Positions 1-11,577 are shown, numbered from the stretch's first letter. The stretch: DNA of 42,101 nucleotides from an uncultured Verrucomicrobiota bacterium (GCA_903826865.1 CAIKGD010000022.1:1-42101), one strand, 5' to 3'. Translations and numbers: made by a program. Notes: generated from the sequence alone by a model not told the origin.

Positions 1-43
1 AACAATCTGCAACGTGCTAACATCATAAATAGACTGGGGTTCA

Positions 44-90
44 CGTTTGTAATCAGCTGGTCGGGGGTTCAAATCCCTCCGCCGGCTCCA
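44..90 (+). tRNA. 3' fragment of tRNA-Thr(UGU); probable attachment-site remnant
   Basis: From the anticodon loop TTTGTAA (anticodon TGT) onward the sequence reads as a tRNA: 3' anticodon strand TCAGC, variable loop TGGTC, T-stem GGGGG, T-loop TTCAAAT, T-stem CCCTC, acceptor strand CGCCGGC, discriminator T and an encoded CCA. The first ~43 bases do not supply the matching 5' parts: GCCGGCG is absent where the acceptor should start (about 15) and TCACG cannot pair with TCAGC. So only the 3' half is present. This is what integration at an anticodon-loop crossover leaves behind. A tRNA split by an intron whose 5' exon lies left of the window is the alternative. Confidence 0.6.
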
Positions 91-510
91 CTAAAACCGG
101 CGCTTCCCCAAAGACGGGGGCAAGGACAGTTTCTTTAACCATACAACACAAGCACACGCTAACCAGTCCGTTGTTGGAGCAAAGAGCGGCAATTTCGCTG
201 TCGGACACTTCTTCACATGATTCCACCAGCTGGCAAACCTCCCGAAGCCAGCTTCTCGCCGGATCAGAAATGCGCAACAGGGTTCCAGTGTGCTCCGAGT
301 CAATGAGACCGGCCCTAGGTCTGGTTAATGCAGGCCCACGATCGATTTGGCGAGCCGGTGCCATCCCCGGCGAAGTCACGCCCGAACGCGTCTGCCTGTT
401 GAGCTCCCGTGTTATACCACTGCCGGATACCATAACCGCCGGATGGTTGATTGCAATCCGGCAATGATTCGCCGCCGCTTCCAATATGTGGAAAACAACG
501 ACGGTCTATT
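91..510. other. Gene-free stretch between tRNA fragment and gdhA terminator
   Basis: About 420 bases with no convincing gene. A minus-strand open frame runs across it and through the tRNA fragment, but it has no Shine-Dalgarno sequence and its C-terminus is only the antisense reading of the tRNA. A short palindromic motif TTCCAATATGTGGAAAA lies at 479-495 and resembles motifs elsewhere in the window. The stretch could hold decayed remains of an integrated element, but nothing recognisable is left. Confidence 0.4.
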
Positions 511-540
511 GCGCAAAAAAAGGGGGCCGAAGCCCCCTTT
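511..540 (-). terminator. Rho-independent terminator of gdhA
   Basis: AAAGGGGGC (519-527) pairs perfectly with GCCCCCTTT (532-540) around a CGAA loop. Read on the minus strand the hairpin is followed by a T run (complement of the A run ending at 521). It lies 24 bases past the gdhA stop. Confidence 0.85.
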
Positions 541-563
541 CGTTTAACACAATGCTGCGAGAC

Positions 564-1964
<1,401 letters not shown>

Positions 1965-2046
1965 TGCACCAACAACAACGCCATTTCATTGGAAAACCCT
2001 TTTTAGTCAACGGTTATTTTTTAAGCCGGAGTTGCATTAAAAAATC

Positions 2047-2068
2047 TATACGGCATTATTGCCGTATA
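2047..2068. promoter_or_regulatory. Palindromic operator 2, probable NrpR site
   Basis: TATACGGCA (2047-2055) and TGCCGTATA (2060-2068) are perfect reverse complements around TTAT: an 18-base dyad midway between gdhA and nrpR. It shares the TATACGGCATTAT half-site with operator 1. A dimeric winged-helix repressor encoded next door is the obvious candidate ligand, but this is inferred. Confidence 0.65.
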
Positions 2069-2132
2069 TATAAAGATACCTACCATTAAAGCCCCGTATT
2101 TCGGCGAAATGCCGACCGGCGCAATGTCAGGT

Positions 2133-2140
2133 TATACGGC
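2133..2140 (+). promoter_or_regulatory. Third operator half-site upstream of nrpR
   Basis: TATACGGC recurs 45 bases before the nrpR ATG without a good second arm. It could be a weak autoregulatory site. Confidence 0.35.
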
Positions 2141-2185
2141 GGGTTTTAGAACGCATTTTTTTCGGTCAAATGGAGGTAAAAAACG

Positions 2186-3199
2186 ATGAATGTCCGGAAC
2201 GACAAAGCACGCGCAGCGGTTTTGCGGGCGCTCAGCGAACTCGACGGACCGGCCGGCGCGGCGCGCATCGCCGAACGGCTGCCCGGCATGGGCATCAAGC
2301 TGCAGCCGCGCACCATCCGTTTATATCTGACTGAACTCGACCGCGACGGACTGACCGCCCTGAACAGCCGGCGGAAAGGTCGCGTTCTCACTGAACTGGG
2401 CCGTGCCGAACTGGAGCGCTCCGATGTCGTCGCCAAAGTCGGCTTTGTACGCGGACGGGTTGATACGCTCGGCTACCGGATGACTTTCCGATGCGACGCC
2501 GGAGCAGGCACGATCATTTCAAACTTTGCGATGGTTCCGTCGCGCGACCTGTCGCAGGTCTTCGCCGAAATCAAGCCGGTCTATGCGCGCCGGCTTGGAC
2601 TGGGCGACCGGCTCTGCCTGATCCGCGCCAATGAAATGCTCGCGGGGCACACCATTCCCGGAGGTTACGCCGCGCTGGGAACGGTATGCAGCGTCACCGT
2701 CAACGGCGTCCTGATGTCCGAAGGCATTCCGGTCACTTCGCGCTACGGCGGACTGATTGAAATGCGGCAGGGCCGTCCGGTGCGGTTTGTCGAACTGATG
2801 GAATACTCCGGCGTAACGGTGGATCCTCTCGAAACGTTCATTCGCGCCGGTATGACGGATGTGCGCGAAAGCGCGCGCAGCGGAAACGGCATCATCACAG
2901 CCAGTTTCCGCGAAATTCCTTCCGTCGCGCTCGACGATGCGCGGCGCGTATTCGATCAATTGCAGCGCGCCGGTATGGGCGGCATTCTGATGATCGGCCG
3001 CCCCGGCCAGCCGCTGCTGGATATTCCGGTGGCCGAGGGCCGCACCGGATTTATTGTTGTCGGCGGACTCAATCCGGTGGCGGCAGTGGTTGAGGCAGGG
3101 ATGTCCTGTGAGCTCAAATCGCTCTCCGGCCTCGAAGAATTCAGCCGCTTCAGCGGTTTCGACGAAACCTTCCGGCGATACATGGATGCCTTGCGGTAG
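2186..3199 (+). CDS. nrpR: NrpR-type transcriptional repressor of nitrogen genes (HTH + DUF128)
   Basis: NrpR is the 2-oxoglutarate-sensing repressor of nitrogen assimilation best known from methanogenic archaea. Residues ~1-75 form a winged helix (recognition region LQPRTIRLYLTELDRDGL) and residues ~85-325 form one NrpR regulatory (DUF128) domain, with FVRGRVDTLGYR, GGYAALGTVCS and VVGGLNPVAA as visible blocks. At 337 residues it has a single regulatory domain, unlike archaeal forms that carry two. GGAGG sits nine bases before the ATG. It is divergent from gdhA across an operator-rich gap and convergent with a NifA-like gene, so control of gdhA and itself is likely. Family assignment is strong; the regulon is inferred. 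Confidence 0.85.
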   Translation: MNVRNDKARAAVLRALSELDGPAGAARIAERLPGMGIKLQPRTIRLYLTELDRDGLTALNSRRKGRVLTELGRAELERSDVVAKVGFVRGRVDTLGYRMTFRCDAGAGTIISNFAMVPSRDLSQVFAEIKPVYARRLGLGDRLCLIRANEMLAGHTIPGGYAALGTVCSVTVNGVLMSEGIPVTSRYGGLIEMRQGRPVRFVELMEYSGVTVDPLETFIRAGMTDVRESARSGNGIITASFREIPSVALDDARRVFDQLQRAGMGGILMIGRPGQPLLDIPVAEGRTGFIVVGGLNPVAAVVEAGMSCELKSLSGLEEFSRFSGFDETFRRYMDALR

Positions 3200-3255
3200 C
3201 CTTGCAGCCGCATCACCTGCTCGTGGTGCAGACCATCACCGGGCGGCAAAAACGG

Positions 3256-4812
3256 CTATTTGTAATCGTCCGGATTAACACCCAGCTTCTGGATGCGATA
3301 GTTGATAATACGCTGCGTGGTGTTGAGGTAGCGGGCTGTCGCCGCCGCGTTGCCGCGGTGTTTTTTTAGCGCATCAATGATGATTTCTTTTTCGTAACTC
3401 TCGACCATGGTTTTGAGTTCGGCACCGTCTTTCGGGAAAATGGACGTATGGGTTTCTTCGCTGGTCTGAAGTGACGGCGGCAGGTTGTAGCCGTGTATCA
3501 CTTCGTCGGATGCTGTCAGCACAGCGCGCTCCAGACAGTTTTCCAATTCCCTCACATTTCCCGGCCAGTGATAGGCCATCATCATATTAATGGCCGAGGT
3601 GGAAATGCGTTTAATGCTCTTTCCGTACATTTCGCCGTATTTCTGCAGGAAATGGTCGGCCAGCAGCATGATATCGCTGCGGCGCTCGCGCAGCGGCGGC
3701 AGGATAATCGGGAAGACGTTGAGACGGTAGTAAAGATCCTCGCGGAATTTTTCACCGGCAATTTCTTTCTCGAGGTTGCGGCTGGTGGCGGCCAGCACCC
3801 GCACATTAACCGAAACACTTTCACTGCTGCCGACACGCTCAAAAGTTCTTTCCTGTAAAACCCGCAGGAGCCGTACCTGTACGGCCGGCGAAATATCGCC
3901 GATTTCGTCGAGAAAAATAGTGCCGCCGTTGGCCATTTCAAAACGGCCTTTGCGCTGCTGGGTGGCGCCGGTGAAGGCGCCCTTTTCATGGCCGAAAAGT
4001 TCGCTTTCAATCAGGTTTTCAGGCAATGCCGCGCAGTTAACACTGACGAAGGCGTTGTTGCGCCGCTCACTGCCGTAATGTATGGCGCGGGCCACCAGTT
4101 CTTTTCCGGTTCCGGACTCTCCTCGGATAAGAACGGTAGCCGTGCTGTTCGCCACCTGGACGATTTGTTCATAGACGGAGCGCATGGCGCTGCAGTTGCC
4201 GATAATGTTATGCATCCGGTAGCGGTCGCCGAGCTGCCGGCGCAACCGTTCGTTTTCGGAAATAAGCCCTTCGCGTTCTTCAAGCTCTTCACGAATGCTG
4301 GCGACAGCCTCGGCAAGAATGTTGGCCACCAGTTCAAGAAACCGCTGATAACGGCGAAGCGCTTCAACGTCCGTGGTGATAGAAAGGTCGATGCTCATGG
4401 TTCCGATCACGGCCTTCCGGTAAATAACCGGTACGCAGATAAAGGCCGTGGGATTACCGGTGCGCGATTTGGTGAGGTTCAGGAAACGAGGATCTTTGCT
4501 GATATCGGGAATAAGCGCCGACTGCCCGGTCTGCGCCACGCGGCCGGTGATTCCTTCGCCGAGTTTGTACTGCCCGCGTTTTTTCTCTTCGGCGGTCAGT
4601 CCGCGCGAGGCTTCGATCACAAATATTTCGGTATCGGGCTTGCGCAACGTAAAAGTTCCGCGCGATACGCTGAGCTCGGTTTCCATGATGTCCAGAACGT
4701 CTATCAACAGTTCTGAGACGGTGTGCGGATGGGTCGCGGCGGCCTGAGATATCTGATAAAGGATCGCCAGTTCCTTTTCGCTTTGCCCAGAATAGTCGGA
4801 TGATTTAGGCAT
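3256..4812 (-). CDS. NifA-like sigma-54-dependent activator (GAF-AAA+-Fis HTH)
   Basis: A 518-residue enhancer-binding protein. A GAF sensor covers ~25-170, a coiled linker ~170-195, and the AAA+ domain ~205-440, with Walker A GESGTGKE (231-238), the sigma-54 contact loop GAFTGA (278-283) and Walker B GTIFLDE. A Fis-type helix-turn-helix ends the protein (~475-515). The start chosen is the ATG at 4812, preceded by GGGAA; an upstream in-frame ATG would add 42 unlike residues. Overall order is that of NifA. It is divergent from gltB and adjacent to nrpR, so control of glutamate synthase or other nitrogen genes is likely. No nif structural gene and no clean -24/-12 promoter is seen here, so 'NifA-like' is safer than NifA. 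Confidence 0.85.
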   Translation of the reverse strand: MPKSSDYSGQSEKELAILYQISQAAATHPHTVSELLIDVLDIMETELSVSRGTFTLRKPDTEIFVIEASRGLTAEEKKRGQYKLGEGITGRVAQTGQSALIPDISKDPRFLNLTKSRTGNPTAFICVPVIYRKAVIGTMSIDLSITTDVEALRRYQRFLELVANILAEAVASIREELEEREGLISENERLRRQLGDRYRMHNIIGNCSAMRSVYEQIVQVANSTATVLIRGESGTGKELVARAIHYGSERRNNAFVSVNCAALPENLIESELFGHEKGAFTGATQQRKGRFEMANGGTIFLDEIGDISPAVQVRLLRVLQERTFERVGSSESVSVNVRVLAATSRNLEKEIAGEKFREDLYYRLNVFPIILPPLRERRSDIMLLADHFLQKYGEMYGKSIKRISTSAINMMMAYHWPGNVRELENCLERAVLTASDEVIHGYNLPPSLQTSEETHTSIFPKDGAELKTMVESYEKEIIIDALKKHRGNAAATARYLNTTQRIINYRIQKLGVNPDDYK

Positions 4813-5040
4813 AATTGGTTCCCAATTTGTATTATCAATATAATCTATGGACAATAATGTAATTGACTTCAAGATTATTTTTACTTTTTTACAGCTCTCC
4901 ACTTTATCGGCTGATTCAGACCAGATCGCCACCGCCATATTTTAAAGCCGCTTTATTGTCGATGAATTAAAATTTATATACAAAAAAGTAGTACATGGCA
5001 TTTTGATGACACAAGTGTATTTCGTGTCCGTTTAAATGGG

Positions 5041-5068
5041 TTGACTATTCGGTATAAAATCGTACTCT
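5041..5068 (+). promoter_or_regulatory. Candidate sigma-70-type promoter of gltB
   Basis: TTGACT (5041-5046) and TACTCT (5063-5068) are 16 bases apart, and the gltB ATG follows 31 bases later. The spacer contains GGTATAAAATCGTAC, loosely like the nearby operator half-sites. The -35 is good and the -10 poor. Confidence 0.4.
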
Positions 5069-5099
5069 TTTACCCCCTTGAGCCAATGAGGTTTTAGAA

Positions 5100-8000
5100 A
5101 TGAAAAAAGCAGAATTTCAAAAAAGTTTTCCGGCACCGCAGGGGTTATATAATCCGGAAAACGAGCATGATGCCTGCGGGGTAGGCTTTATTTGCAACCT
5201 GCACGGAACAAAATCGCATGACATCATTCATCACGCTCTTGAAATTCTGGTGCGCCTCACTCATCGCGGAGCTTGCGGCTGCGACCCTTTAACCGGTGAC
5301 GGAGCCGGCATTCTCCTCCAGATTCCCCATGCTTTTTATAAAAAGGAATGCATCAAGATCGGCATTACGCTTCCTGCCGAGCAGGAATACGGTACTGGAC
5401 TGGTTTTTATGCCGCAGGATGAAGACCAGCGGAAAGCCTGCATCGAAATGCTCGAACAGGCGATCAAAGAAGAAGGACAGAAACTGATCGGCTGGCGCAA
5501 GGTGCCGACCTGTAATCGTCTTATCGGCGAAACCGCCCGCGCTTCCGAGCCTTGTATTATGCAGGTGTTCATCGGACGCGGCAAAGGAGTCACCGACCCC
5601 CGCACCTTCGACCGCATGCTCTACATCATTCGCAAGGTCGCTGAAAACCGGATTTTTCACTCCGGCCTGAAAGACAAAAACGACTTTTATATCCCGACGC
5701 TCACCTGCCGTATTATTATCTATAAGGGACTGCTTCTTCCCGAGCAGATGGAATTCTACTATCCCGACCTGCTGGACGAGGATTTCACCAGCGCGCTCGC
5801 GCTGGTGCACCAGCGCTACAGCACCAACACTTTTCCGGCGTGGAAACTTGCCCAACCGTTCCATGTGCTTTGCCACAACGGCGAAATCAATACGCTGCGC
5901 GGAAACTTTAACTGGATGAATGCGCGGCAGGGGCTTTTGAAATCGAGACTCTTCGGCGAAAACATTGAACGGCTTTTCCCGATCATTCAACCGGGGCTTT
6001 CCGACTCCGCCTCGCTTGACCAGGCTGTTGAGCTGCTCTATCACGGCGGACGATCCCTGCCGCATATCATGAGTATGCTTATTCCCGAAGCATGGCAGAA
6101 TCACAAGACCATGAGCGCCGAGAAAAAAGCGTTCTACGAATATCACTCTTGTCTGATGGAGCCGTGGGACGGGCCGGCCTCTATTCCTTTCACCGACGGC
6201 ACCTGTCTTGGCGCCATCCTCGACCGCAACGGCCTGCGTCCCTCGCGTTACATCGTCACAAAAGACGGTTACGTCATCATGGGATCTGAAACCGGCATTA
6301 TGGATATTGACCCGGCCAACGTGGAGCGCAAAGGCCGCCTCGAACCGGGCCGTATGTTCCTCGTGGATATGGAAAAGGGCCGCATTGTGCCTGACGAAGA
6401 GATCAAACGCGAGATCGCCGCCGGGCAACCGTACGGCAAGTGGCTCAACGAAAATCTTATTCCGCTTTCCGGCCTGCCGCCGGAAGAGGCTTCCGGATGC
6501 GATCCGGAAACTCTGCTGCAGCGTGAGCGCATGTTCGGCTATACGATGGAAGACCTGAGCCAGATTCTCGCACCGATGGCCAAAGAAGGTGCGGAGCCGA
6601 GCGGTTCGATGGGCATTGACACCCCGCTGGCCGTGCTCGCCGAAAAACCTCAGTTGCTTTACAACTACTTCAAGCAGCTCTTTGCTCAGGTCACCAACCC
6701 GCCGCTCGATGCCATCCGCGAAGAACTGGTTACTTCGCTCATCACCAACATCGGTGCCGAACAGGATCTTTTCGCGGAAACTCCGAAGCATTGCAACCAG
6801 CTTAAACTTGATCAGCCGATTATCACCAACGACGAACTTGCCCGCATACGCAAACTCAACCGCGATAATCTGAAATCCATTACGCTGCCGATGCTTTACA
6901 AGGTTGCTGCGGGCGGCGAAGGACTGCAGGCCGCACTCGAAAAACTGTGTGCGGATGCTTCGCAGGCGATTGAGTCCGGCTACACTCTGCTGATTCTTTC
7001 CGACCGGCAGGCCGATCAGGAAAACGCGCCGATCCCGGCGCTGCTGGCAACCGCCGCCGTTCACCATCATTTGATCAGCAAACTTCAGCGCACCCGCTGC
7101 GGATTGATTGTCGAAAGCGGCGAGCCGCGCGAAGTGCACCACTTCGCCCTGCTGATCGGCTACGGCGCCGGCGCCGTCAATCCCTACATGGTTGGCCAGA
7201 TTCTGGATGATATGATCAAGCAGGATCTGCTTACCGGCATTGAATGGAAGCCTGCCGCCAAAAATTTTGTCAAAGCCATCAACAAGGGGCTGCTTAAAGT
7301 AATGTCCAAGATGGGCATCTCCACGCTGCACAGTTACCGCGGCGCGCAGATATTTGAAGCGGTCGGCCTGAACAACGAAGTCATTGATGCCTATTTCGCC
7401 GGCACCGCCTCGCGCATCGGCGGCATCGGCCTCGACGGTATCGCCCGCGAAATCAACGCGCGCCACCGGTCCGCCTTCCCGAAACGGCCGGCCGACAAAA
7501 ATCTGCCGCTCGACATCGGCGGTGCTTATAAATGGCGGCGCAACGGCGAAGAGCATCTGCTCAATCCGCTGGCCATCGCCAGACTGCAGGAAGCCGTCCG
7601 CACCGATAACGCCGACCGGTTCAAAGAATTCTCCGACCTGATTAATCACGACAACCGCGCCATCTACACGCTGCGCGGCCTCTTTGAATTCAAGAAAAAC
7701 CGCCGGCCCGTTCCGCTCAGCGAAGTCGAACCGTGGACCGCCATCGTTAAACGCTTCAAAACCGGAGCCATGTCCTACGGCTCGATCAGCCAGGAAGCGC
7801 ACGAAACGCTCGCCATCGCCATGAACCGTATCGGCGGCAAGAGCAACTGCGGCGAAGGCGGCGAAGACGAAGACCGTTTTCTGCCCGACGAAAACGGCGA
7901 CCTGCGCCGCTCGGCCATCAAACAGGTGGCTTCGGCGCGCTTCGGAGTCACGAGCAACTATCTGACCAACGCCGACGAGATTCAGATCAAGATGGCGCAG

Positions 8001-9638
8001 GGTGCCAAGCCCGGCGAAGGCGGACAGCTGCCCGGCCATAAAGTCAAACCGTGGATCGCCAAAACGCGCTATTCCACACCGTACGTGACGCTGATCTCGC
8101 CGCCGCCGCATCACGATATTTACTCCATCGAAGACCTTGCCCAGCTAATCTACGACTTGAAGAGCGCCAATCCGTCGGCACGCGTTACCGTGAAACTGGT
8201 TTCCGAAGTCGGCGTCGGCACCGTTGCAGCCGGCGTGGCCAAGGGGAAAGCCGATCTGGTGCTTATCAGCGGTTACGACGGCGGAACCGGCGCTTCGCCG
8301 CAATCCTCCATCAAGCACGCCGGTCTGCCGTGGGAGCTTGGTCTGGCCGAAGCCCAGCAAACGCTGGTGCTCAACAAACTGCGCAGCCGCATCCGCGTTG
8401 AATGCGACGGCAAACTGCTCACCGGCCGCGACGTTGCCGTCGCCGCCCTGCTGGGAGCCGAGGAATTCGGCTTCTCGACCGGGCCGCTGATCACGCTCGG
8501 CTGTATCATGATGCGCGTCTGCCACATGAACACCTGTCCTGTCGGTGTCGCTACGCAGGATCCCGAACTGCGCAAAAAATTCTGCGGCAAACCGGAATAC
8601 GTCATCAATTTCTTCCGCTTCGTTGCAGAGGAACTGCGCCAGATCATGGCTGACCTCGGATTCCGCACCATTGACGAAATGGTCGGACACGGCGAGCTGC
8701 TTGATGTCCGCGAGGCGGTGGAAAACTGGAAAGCCAAGGGGCTCGACTTCTCGAAAATCCTCTACCAGCCGCCGATGGACGACACGACCCCGCGGCGCTG
8801 CACGGAAAAACAAGCCGACGATCTGGCCGCCTCATTCGACCATGAGCTGATCCGGCAGGCGAAACCCGCGCTGGAGCGCGGCGAACGGGTGGTGATTCAT
8901 GCGCAGATTCGCAACATTCACCGTACCGTCGGGGCCATGCTCAGCCATGAAATTTCTAAACGCTACGGCGAGCGCGGCCTGCCCGATGACCGGATCACTA
9001 TTCATGCGACCGGATCGGCCGGACAAAGCTTCGGCGGATTCGGCGCGAAGGGCATCACCTTCCGCGTCACCGGCGATGCCAACGACTATTTCGGCAAAGG
9101 ACTCTCCGGCGCAAAGCTGATCATCCGGCCGCCGGAAGACGCCACTTTTATCGCGGAAGAGAACATTCTGATCGGCAACGTCGCCTTCTACGGTGCCACG
9201 CGCGGCGAAGCCTACATCCGCGGTCTGGCCGGCGAACGCTTCTGCGTACGCAACAGCGGAGTTCATGCCGTGGTGGAAGGCATCGGTGATCACGGCTGTG
9301 AATACATGACCGGCGGGAGCGTGATCGTCCTCGGTCCGACCGGCCGCAACTTCGCAGCCGGTATGAGCGGCGGTATCGCCTACGTGCTCGATGAAGCCGG
9401 CGACTTTATTGAAAACCGCTGCAATCCGGAGATGGTGGACTTCGATCCGCTCACCAACGAAGACGTCGCCACCCTGTGCGAACGTCTCGAAAAACATCTG
9501 GAATACACCGGCAGTACTGTGGCGCGGCGGCTTCTCCATAACTGGCAGAATGCCGTTAAAAAATTCGTCAAAGTCATCCCGGTGGACTACAAGCGCGCGC
9601 TCCAGCGCATCGCCGACGAGAAGAGGACGGGAGAGTAA
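5100..9638 (+). CDS. gltB: Glutamate synthase large (alpha) subunit
   Basis: Uses glutamine and 2-oxoglutarate to make two glutamates, with electrons from the GltD subunit. The 1512-residue length is normal for bacterial GltB. Cys26 in HDACGVGF is the expected Ntn amidotransferase nucleophile, exposed after removal of a 25-residue propeptide. The FMN-binding synthase domain shows [10 protein letters not shown], the 3Fe-4S ligands are Cys1135, Cys1141 and Cys1146 in the [12 protein letters not shown] block, and a glycine-rich beta-helix ends the protein. GAGG lies nine bases before the ATG. The partner gltD is 472 bases downstream, separated by an inserted small gene, so the two subunits are probably still on one transcript. 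Confidence 0.97.
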   Translation: MKKAEFQKSFPAPQGLYNPENEHDACGVGFICNLHGTKSHDIIHHALEILVRLTHRGACGCDPLTGDGAGILLQIPHAFYKKECIKIGITLPAEQEYGTGLVFMPQDEDQRKACIEMLEQAIKEEGQKLIGWRKVPTCNRLIGETARASEPCIMQVFIGRGKGVTDPRTFDRMLYIIRKVAENRIFHSGLKDKNDFYIPTLTCRIIIYKGLLLPEQMEFYYPDLLDEDFTSALALVHQRYSTNTFPAWKLAQPFHVLCHNGEINTLRGNFNWMNARQGLLKSRLFGENIERLFPIIQPGLSDSASLDQAVELLYHGGRSLPHIMSMLIPEAWQNHKTMSAEKKAFYEYHSCLMEPWDGPASIPFTDGTCLGAILDRNGLRPSRYIVTKDGYVIMGSETGIMDIDPANVERKGRLEPGRMFLVDMEKGRIVPDEEIKREIAAGQPYGKWLNENLIPLSGLPPEEASGCDPETLLQRERMFGYTMEDLSQILAPMAKEGAEPSGSMGIDTPLAVLAEKPQLLYNYFKQLFAQVTNPPLDAIREELVTSLITNIGAEQDLFAETPKHCNQLKLDQPIITNDELARIRKLNRDNLKSITLPMLYKVAAGGEGLQAALEKLCADASQAIESGYTLLILSDRQADQENAPIPALLATAAVHHHLISKLQRTRCGLIVESGEPREVHHFALLIGYGAGAVNPYMVGQILDDMIKQDLLTGIEWKPAAKNFVKAINKGLLKVMSKMGISTLHSYRGAQIFEAVGLNNEVIDAYFAGTASRIGGIGLDGIAREINARHRSAFPKRPADKNLPLDIGGAYKWRRNGEEHLLNPLAIARLQEAVRTDNADRFKEFSDLINHDNRAIYTLRGLFEFKKNRRPVPLSEVEPWTAIVKRFKTGAMSYGSISQEAHETLAIAMNRIGGKSNCGEGGEDEDRFLPDENGDLRRSAIKQVASARFGVTSNYLTNADEIQIKMAQGAKPGEGGQLPGHKVKPWIAKTRYSTPYVTLISPPPHHDIYSIEDLAQLIYDLKSANPSARVTVKLVSEVGVGTVAAGVAKGKADLVLISGYDGGTGASPQSSIKHAGLPWELGLAEAQQTLVLNKLRSRIRVECDGKLLTGRDVAVAALLGAEEFGFSTGPLITLGCIMMRVCHMNTCPVGVATQDPELRKKFCGKPEYVINFFRFVAEELRQIMADLGFRTIDEMVGHGELLDVREAVENWKAKGLDFSKILYQPPMDDTTPRRCTEKQADDLAASFDHELIRQAKPALERGERVVIHAQIRNIHRTVGAMLSHEISKRYGERGLPDDRITIHATGSAGQSFGGFGAKGITFRVTGDANDYFGKGLSGAKLIIRPPEDATFIAEENILIGNVAFYGATRGEAYIRGLAGERFCVRNSGVHAVVEGIGDHGCEYMTGGSVIVLGPTGRNFAAGMSGGIAYVLDEAGDFIENRCNPEMVDFDPLTNEDVATLCERLEKHLEYTGSTVARRLLHNWQNAVKKFVKVIPVDYKRALQRIADEKRTGE

Positions 9639-9644
9639 GGAGAA

Positions 9645-9667
9645 GGCCTGAGGCGTGAGGCTGGAGA
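9645..9667 (+). repeat. Left inverted-repeat arm of IVS-like element
   Basis: Begins six bases after the gltB stop and is built of quasi-tandem units such as GGCCTGAGGCGTGAGGC. It matches the reverse complement of 10060-10082 at 20 of 23 positions. Confidence 0.75.
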
Positions 9668-9684
9668 CTTGAGGAAGAAATAAC

Positions 9685-10032
9685 GTGAGAGATCCGCAAA
9701 AACTGAAAGCGTTTGAGCTGGCCGATAAACTGGCCGTGCAGGTTTACCAGGAAACGCGGTCTTTCCCGAAGGAAGAATTATTCGGACTGGTTTCACAAAT
9801 GCGGCGCGCGGCGGTTTCCGTCCCGTCGAATATTGCGGAAGGATGCGGAAGAACAACAGCAAAGGAATACTTGCAGTTTCTCTCAGTCGCCTACGGTTCA
9901 CTGAAAGAACTGGAATATCAGGTATCGCTCGCAGCAAAACTGAAGTTTTTAGCAAGCACATCTGAATTGGCCGCCAAGGCGGAGGAAACAGCACGAGTTT
10001 TAAATAGTTTGATTAATGCATTGAAAAAGTGA
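9685..10032 (+). CDS. Four-helix-bundle protein, 23S rRNA IVS-encoded (S23) family
   Basis: 115 residues, the usual size of the family. It starts at GTG with GAGGAAG about nine bases upstream; the first residues MRDPQKLKAFELADKL match the typical opening helix. The hallmark segment QMRRAAVSVPSNIAEGCGR (57-75) is followed by a third and fourth helix. Members are encoded in 23S rRNA intervening sequences and as stand-alone genes, and are related to the Avd protein of diversity-generating retroelements; the cellular role of the stand-alone forms is not established. No reverse transcriptase or variable repeat is nearby, so it is not part of a retroelement here. Its place between gltB and gltD is odd and points to insertion. 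Confidence 0.9.
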   Translation: MRDPQKLKAFELADKLAVQVYQETRSFPKEELFGLVSQMRRAAVSVPSNIAEGCGRTTAKEYLQFLSVAYGSLKELEYQVSLAAKLKFLASTSELAAKAEETARVLNSLINALKK

Positions 10033-10059
10033 GCAGGCGCAACCCGGTGCCGAAGAGGT

Positions 10060-10082
10060 TCTCAAGCCTCAGGCCTCAGGTC
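10060..10082 (+). repeat. Right inverted-repeat arm of IVS-like element
   Basis: Contains CTCAAGCCTCAGGCCTCAGG, made of repeated CTCAGG/CTCAAG units, and pairs with 9645-9667. A further CTCAAGCCT copy follows at 10082-10090. Confidence 0.75.
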
Positions 10083-10089
10083 TCAAGCC

Positions 10090-10106
10090 TGCCTCCTGCG
10101 GAGGCA
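10090..10106 (+). promoter_or_regulatory. Hairpin containing the gltD ribosome binding site
   Basis: TGCCTCC and GGAGGCA form a perfect 7-bp stem around TGC. The 3' arm holds the GGAGG Shine-Dalgarno sequence of gltD, whose ATG is at 10111. In free RNA the site would be covered unless ribosomes or the neighbouring stem change folding. Confidence 0.6.
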
Positions 10107-10110
10107 CAAA

Positions 10111-11577
10111 ATGGGAAAACCAACAGGTTTTAAAGAATTCGAACGCAAGACGCCGGCCGAGCGGCCGATTGTTGAACGCATCAAAGACTACAACGAAGTC
10201 TACCGTCCGTTCCCGGAAGACAAGCTTCAGGAACAGGCCGCGCGCTGCATGAACTGCGGAGTTCCCTTCTGCCATATCGGCTGTCCGCTCGGAAACATTA
10301 TCCCTGAGTGGAACGATCTGACCTACAAAGGCCACTGGAAAAAGGCCTGGGAAATTCTTTCCGCCACCAATAATTTTCCGGAATTCACCGGGCGGCTCTG
10401 TCCCGCGCCGTGCGAAGAAGCCTGCGTACTCGGCATCAACGAACCGCCGGTCACCATCGAAAATATCGAGAAGGAAATCATCGAACACGCCTTCCGTGAA
10501 GAATGGGTTTTTCCGGTGATACCCGAAACACGCACCGGCAAAACCGTCGCGGTCATCGGCTCCGGTCCGGCGGGACTGGCCGCCGCGCAGCAGCTCAACC
10601 GCGCCGGACACACCGTTACTGTTTTCGAGCGCGCTGACCGCGCCGGCGGGCTGCTTCGCTACGGCATTCCCGACTTCAAACTCGAAAAACGGGTTATTGA
10701 CCGCCGCTTGGATCTGCTGAAAGCCGAAGGCATCGTCTTTAAAACCAACGCCGCTGTTGGTACCGGTATTTCCGCCGAGGAGCTGAAACAGTTCGACGCC
10801 GTCGTGCTCGCCATCGGCTCCACCGTCGGGCGTGACATGCCGGTGCTGGGTCGCGACCTCAAAGGCATTCACTTCGCCATGGAATTTCTACCGCTGCAGA
10901 ATAAAACTTGCGCGGGTGATTATCCGGAGCCGCTCATCTCGGCTGAAGGAAAAAACGTCGTCGTCATCGGCGGCGGCGACACCGGCAGCGACTGCGTCGG
11001 CACCTCCATCCGTCACGGCGCGCGCAGTGTCGTTAACTTCGAACTTTTCCCGGAGCCGCCGGGCAGCCGTCCGGCGCACCAGCCATGGCCCTACTGGCCG
11101 ATGAAACTGCGCACCAGCTCCTCGCACCGCGAAGCGGGCGAAGATCCGCGCCGCTACTGCATGCTCACCAAAGAATTCAACGGGCAGAACGGACAGGTAA
11201 CCAGCGTGCGCACCGTCAACGTCGAATTCACCCGTGAGCGCCAGACCGGAAAATCCAATATGGAAGAGGTGCGCGGCTCGCAGAAAGACTGGCCCGCCGA
11301 CCTCGTTCTGCTGGCGCTCGGCTTCACCGGCCCGGAACGCGGCAACGCCGTCAAAGCGCTCGGTGTCGAACTCGACAAAGCGGGCAATATTAAAACCGGC
11401 AAGAACTATCAAACTTCCGTCCCGAAGGTCTTCGCCGCCGGGGACTGCCGCCGCGGACAGTCGCTCATCGTCTGGGCGATTTCCGAAGGCCGCGAAGCTG
11501 CGCGGTGCGTCGACGAGTTCCTGATGGGCGAAACCAGCCTGCCGACTCGCGGCCCGGCTGAACTGCCGCGCCGCTAA
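10111..11577 (+). CDS. gltD: Glutamate synthase small (beta) subunit
   Basis: Oxidises NADPH and passes electrons to GltB. 488 residues, normal for the subunit. The N-terminal half shows the iron-sulfur cysteines Cys46, Cys49, Cys54, Cys58 and Cys97, Cys101, Cys105. The FAD motif [14 protein letters not shown] and the NAD(P)H motif [13 protein letters not shown] follow, and the last FAD-binding segment is [17 protein letters not shown]. The start follows GGAGG within a hairpin. It lies downstream of gltB across the IVS-like insertion, so expression relative to gltB may be affected. Confidence 0.96.
   Translation: MGKPTGFKEFERKTPAERPIVERIKDYNEVYRPFPEDKLQEQAARCMNCGVPFCHIGCPLGNIIPEWNDLTYKGHWKKAWEILSATNNFPEFTGRLCPAPCEEACVLGINEPPVTIENIEKEIIEHAFREEWVFPVIPETRTGKTVAVIGSGPAGLAAAQQLNRAGHTVTVFERADRAGGLLRYGIPDFKLEKRVIDRRLDLLKAEGIVFKTNAAVGTGISAEELKQFDAVVLAIGSTVGRDMPVLGRDLKGIHFAMEFLPLQNKTCAGDYPEPLISAEGKNVVVIGGGDTGSDCVGTSIRHGARSVVNFELFPEPPGSRPAHQPWPYWPMKLRTSSSHREAGEDPRRYCMLTKEFNGQNGQVTSVRTVNVEFTRERQTGKSNMEEVRGSQKDWPADLVLLALGFTGPERGNAVKALGVELDKAGNIKTGKNYQTSVPKVFAAGDCRRGQSLIVWAISEGREAARCVDEFLMGETSLPTRGPAELPRR

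Larger units (their letters stand above)
9645..10082 (+). mobile_element. IVS-like element inserted between gltB and gltD
   Basis: A 438-base unit bounded by inverted repeats (9645-9667 and 10060-10082, 20 of 23 positions matching) that enclose one small gene for a four-helix-bundle protein of the 23S rRNA intervening-sequence family. In rRNA IVSs the ends pair into a long stem and the loop may encode this protein; the arrangement here is the same but lies in a protein operon. That it moved here is inferred from its position splitting two genes usually adjacent. Confidence 0.6.

Noticed and set aside
53-484. Minus-strand 143-codon open frame over the tRNA fragment
   Set aside because: Its last residues (AEGFEPPTS) are the well-known antisense reading of a tRNA T-arm, there is no ribosome binding site, and no family is recognisable.
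4995-5011. Sigma-54 -24/-12 promoter upstream of gltB
   Set aside because: TGGCAT is a good -24 element, but at the required distance the -12 GC is replaced (TGACA), so the site is incomplete despite the NifA-like neighbour.
5289-8114. Very long open frame (about 940 codons) opposite gltB
   Set aside because: It is a shadow of a GC-rich coding frame; its composition is not protein-like and gltB on the plus strand is certain.
9685-10032. Diversity-generating retroelement (Avd-like gene)
   Set aside because: The protein belongs to the related S23 family, and no reverse transcriptase or template/variable repeat is nearby.
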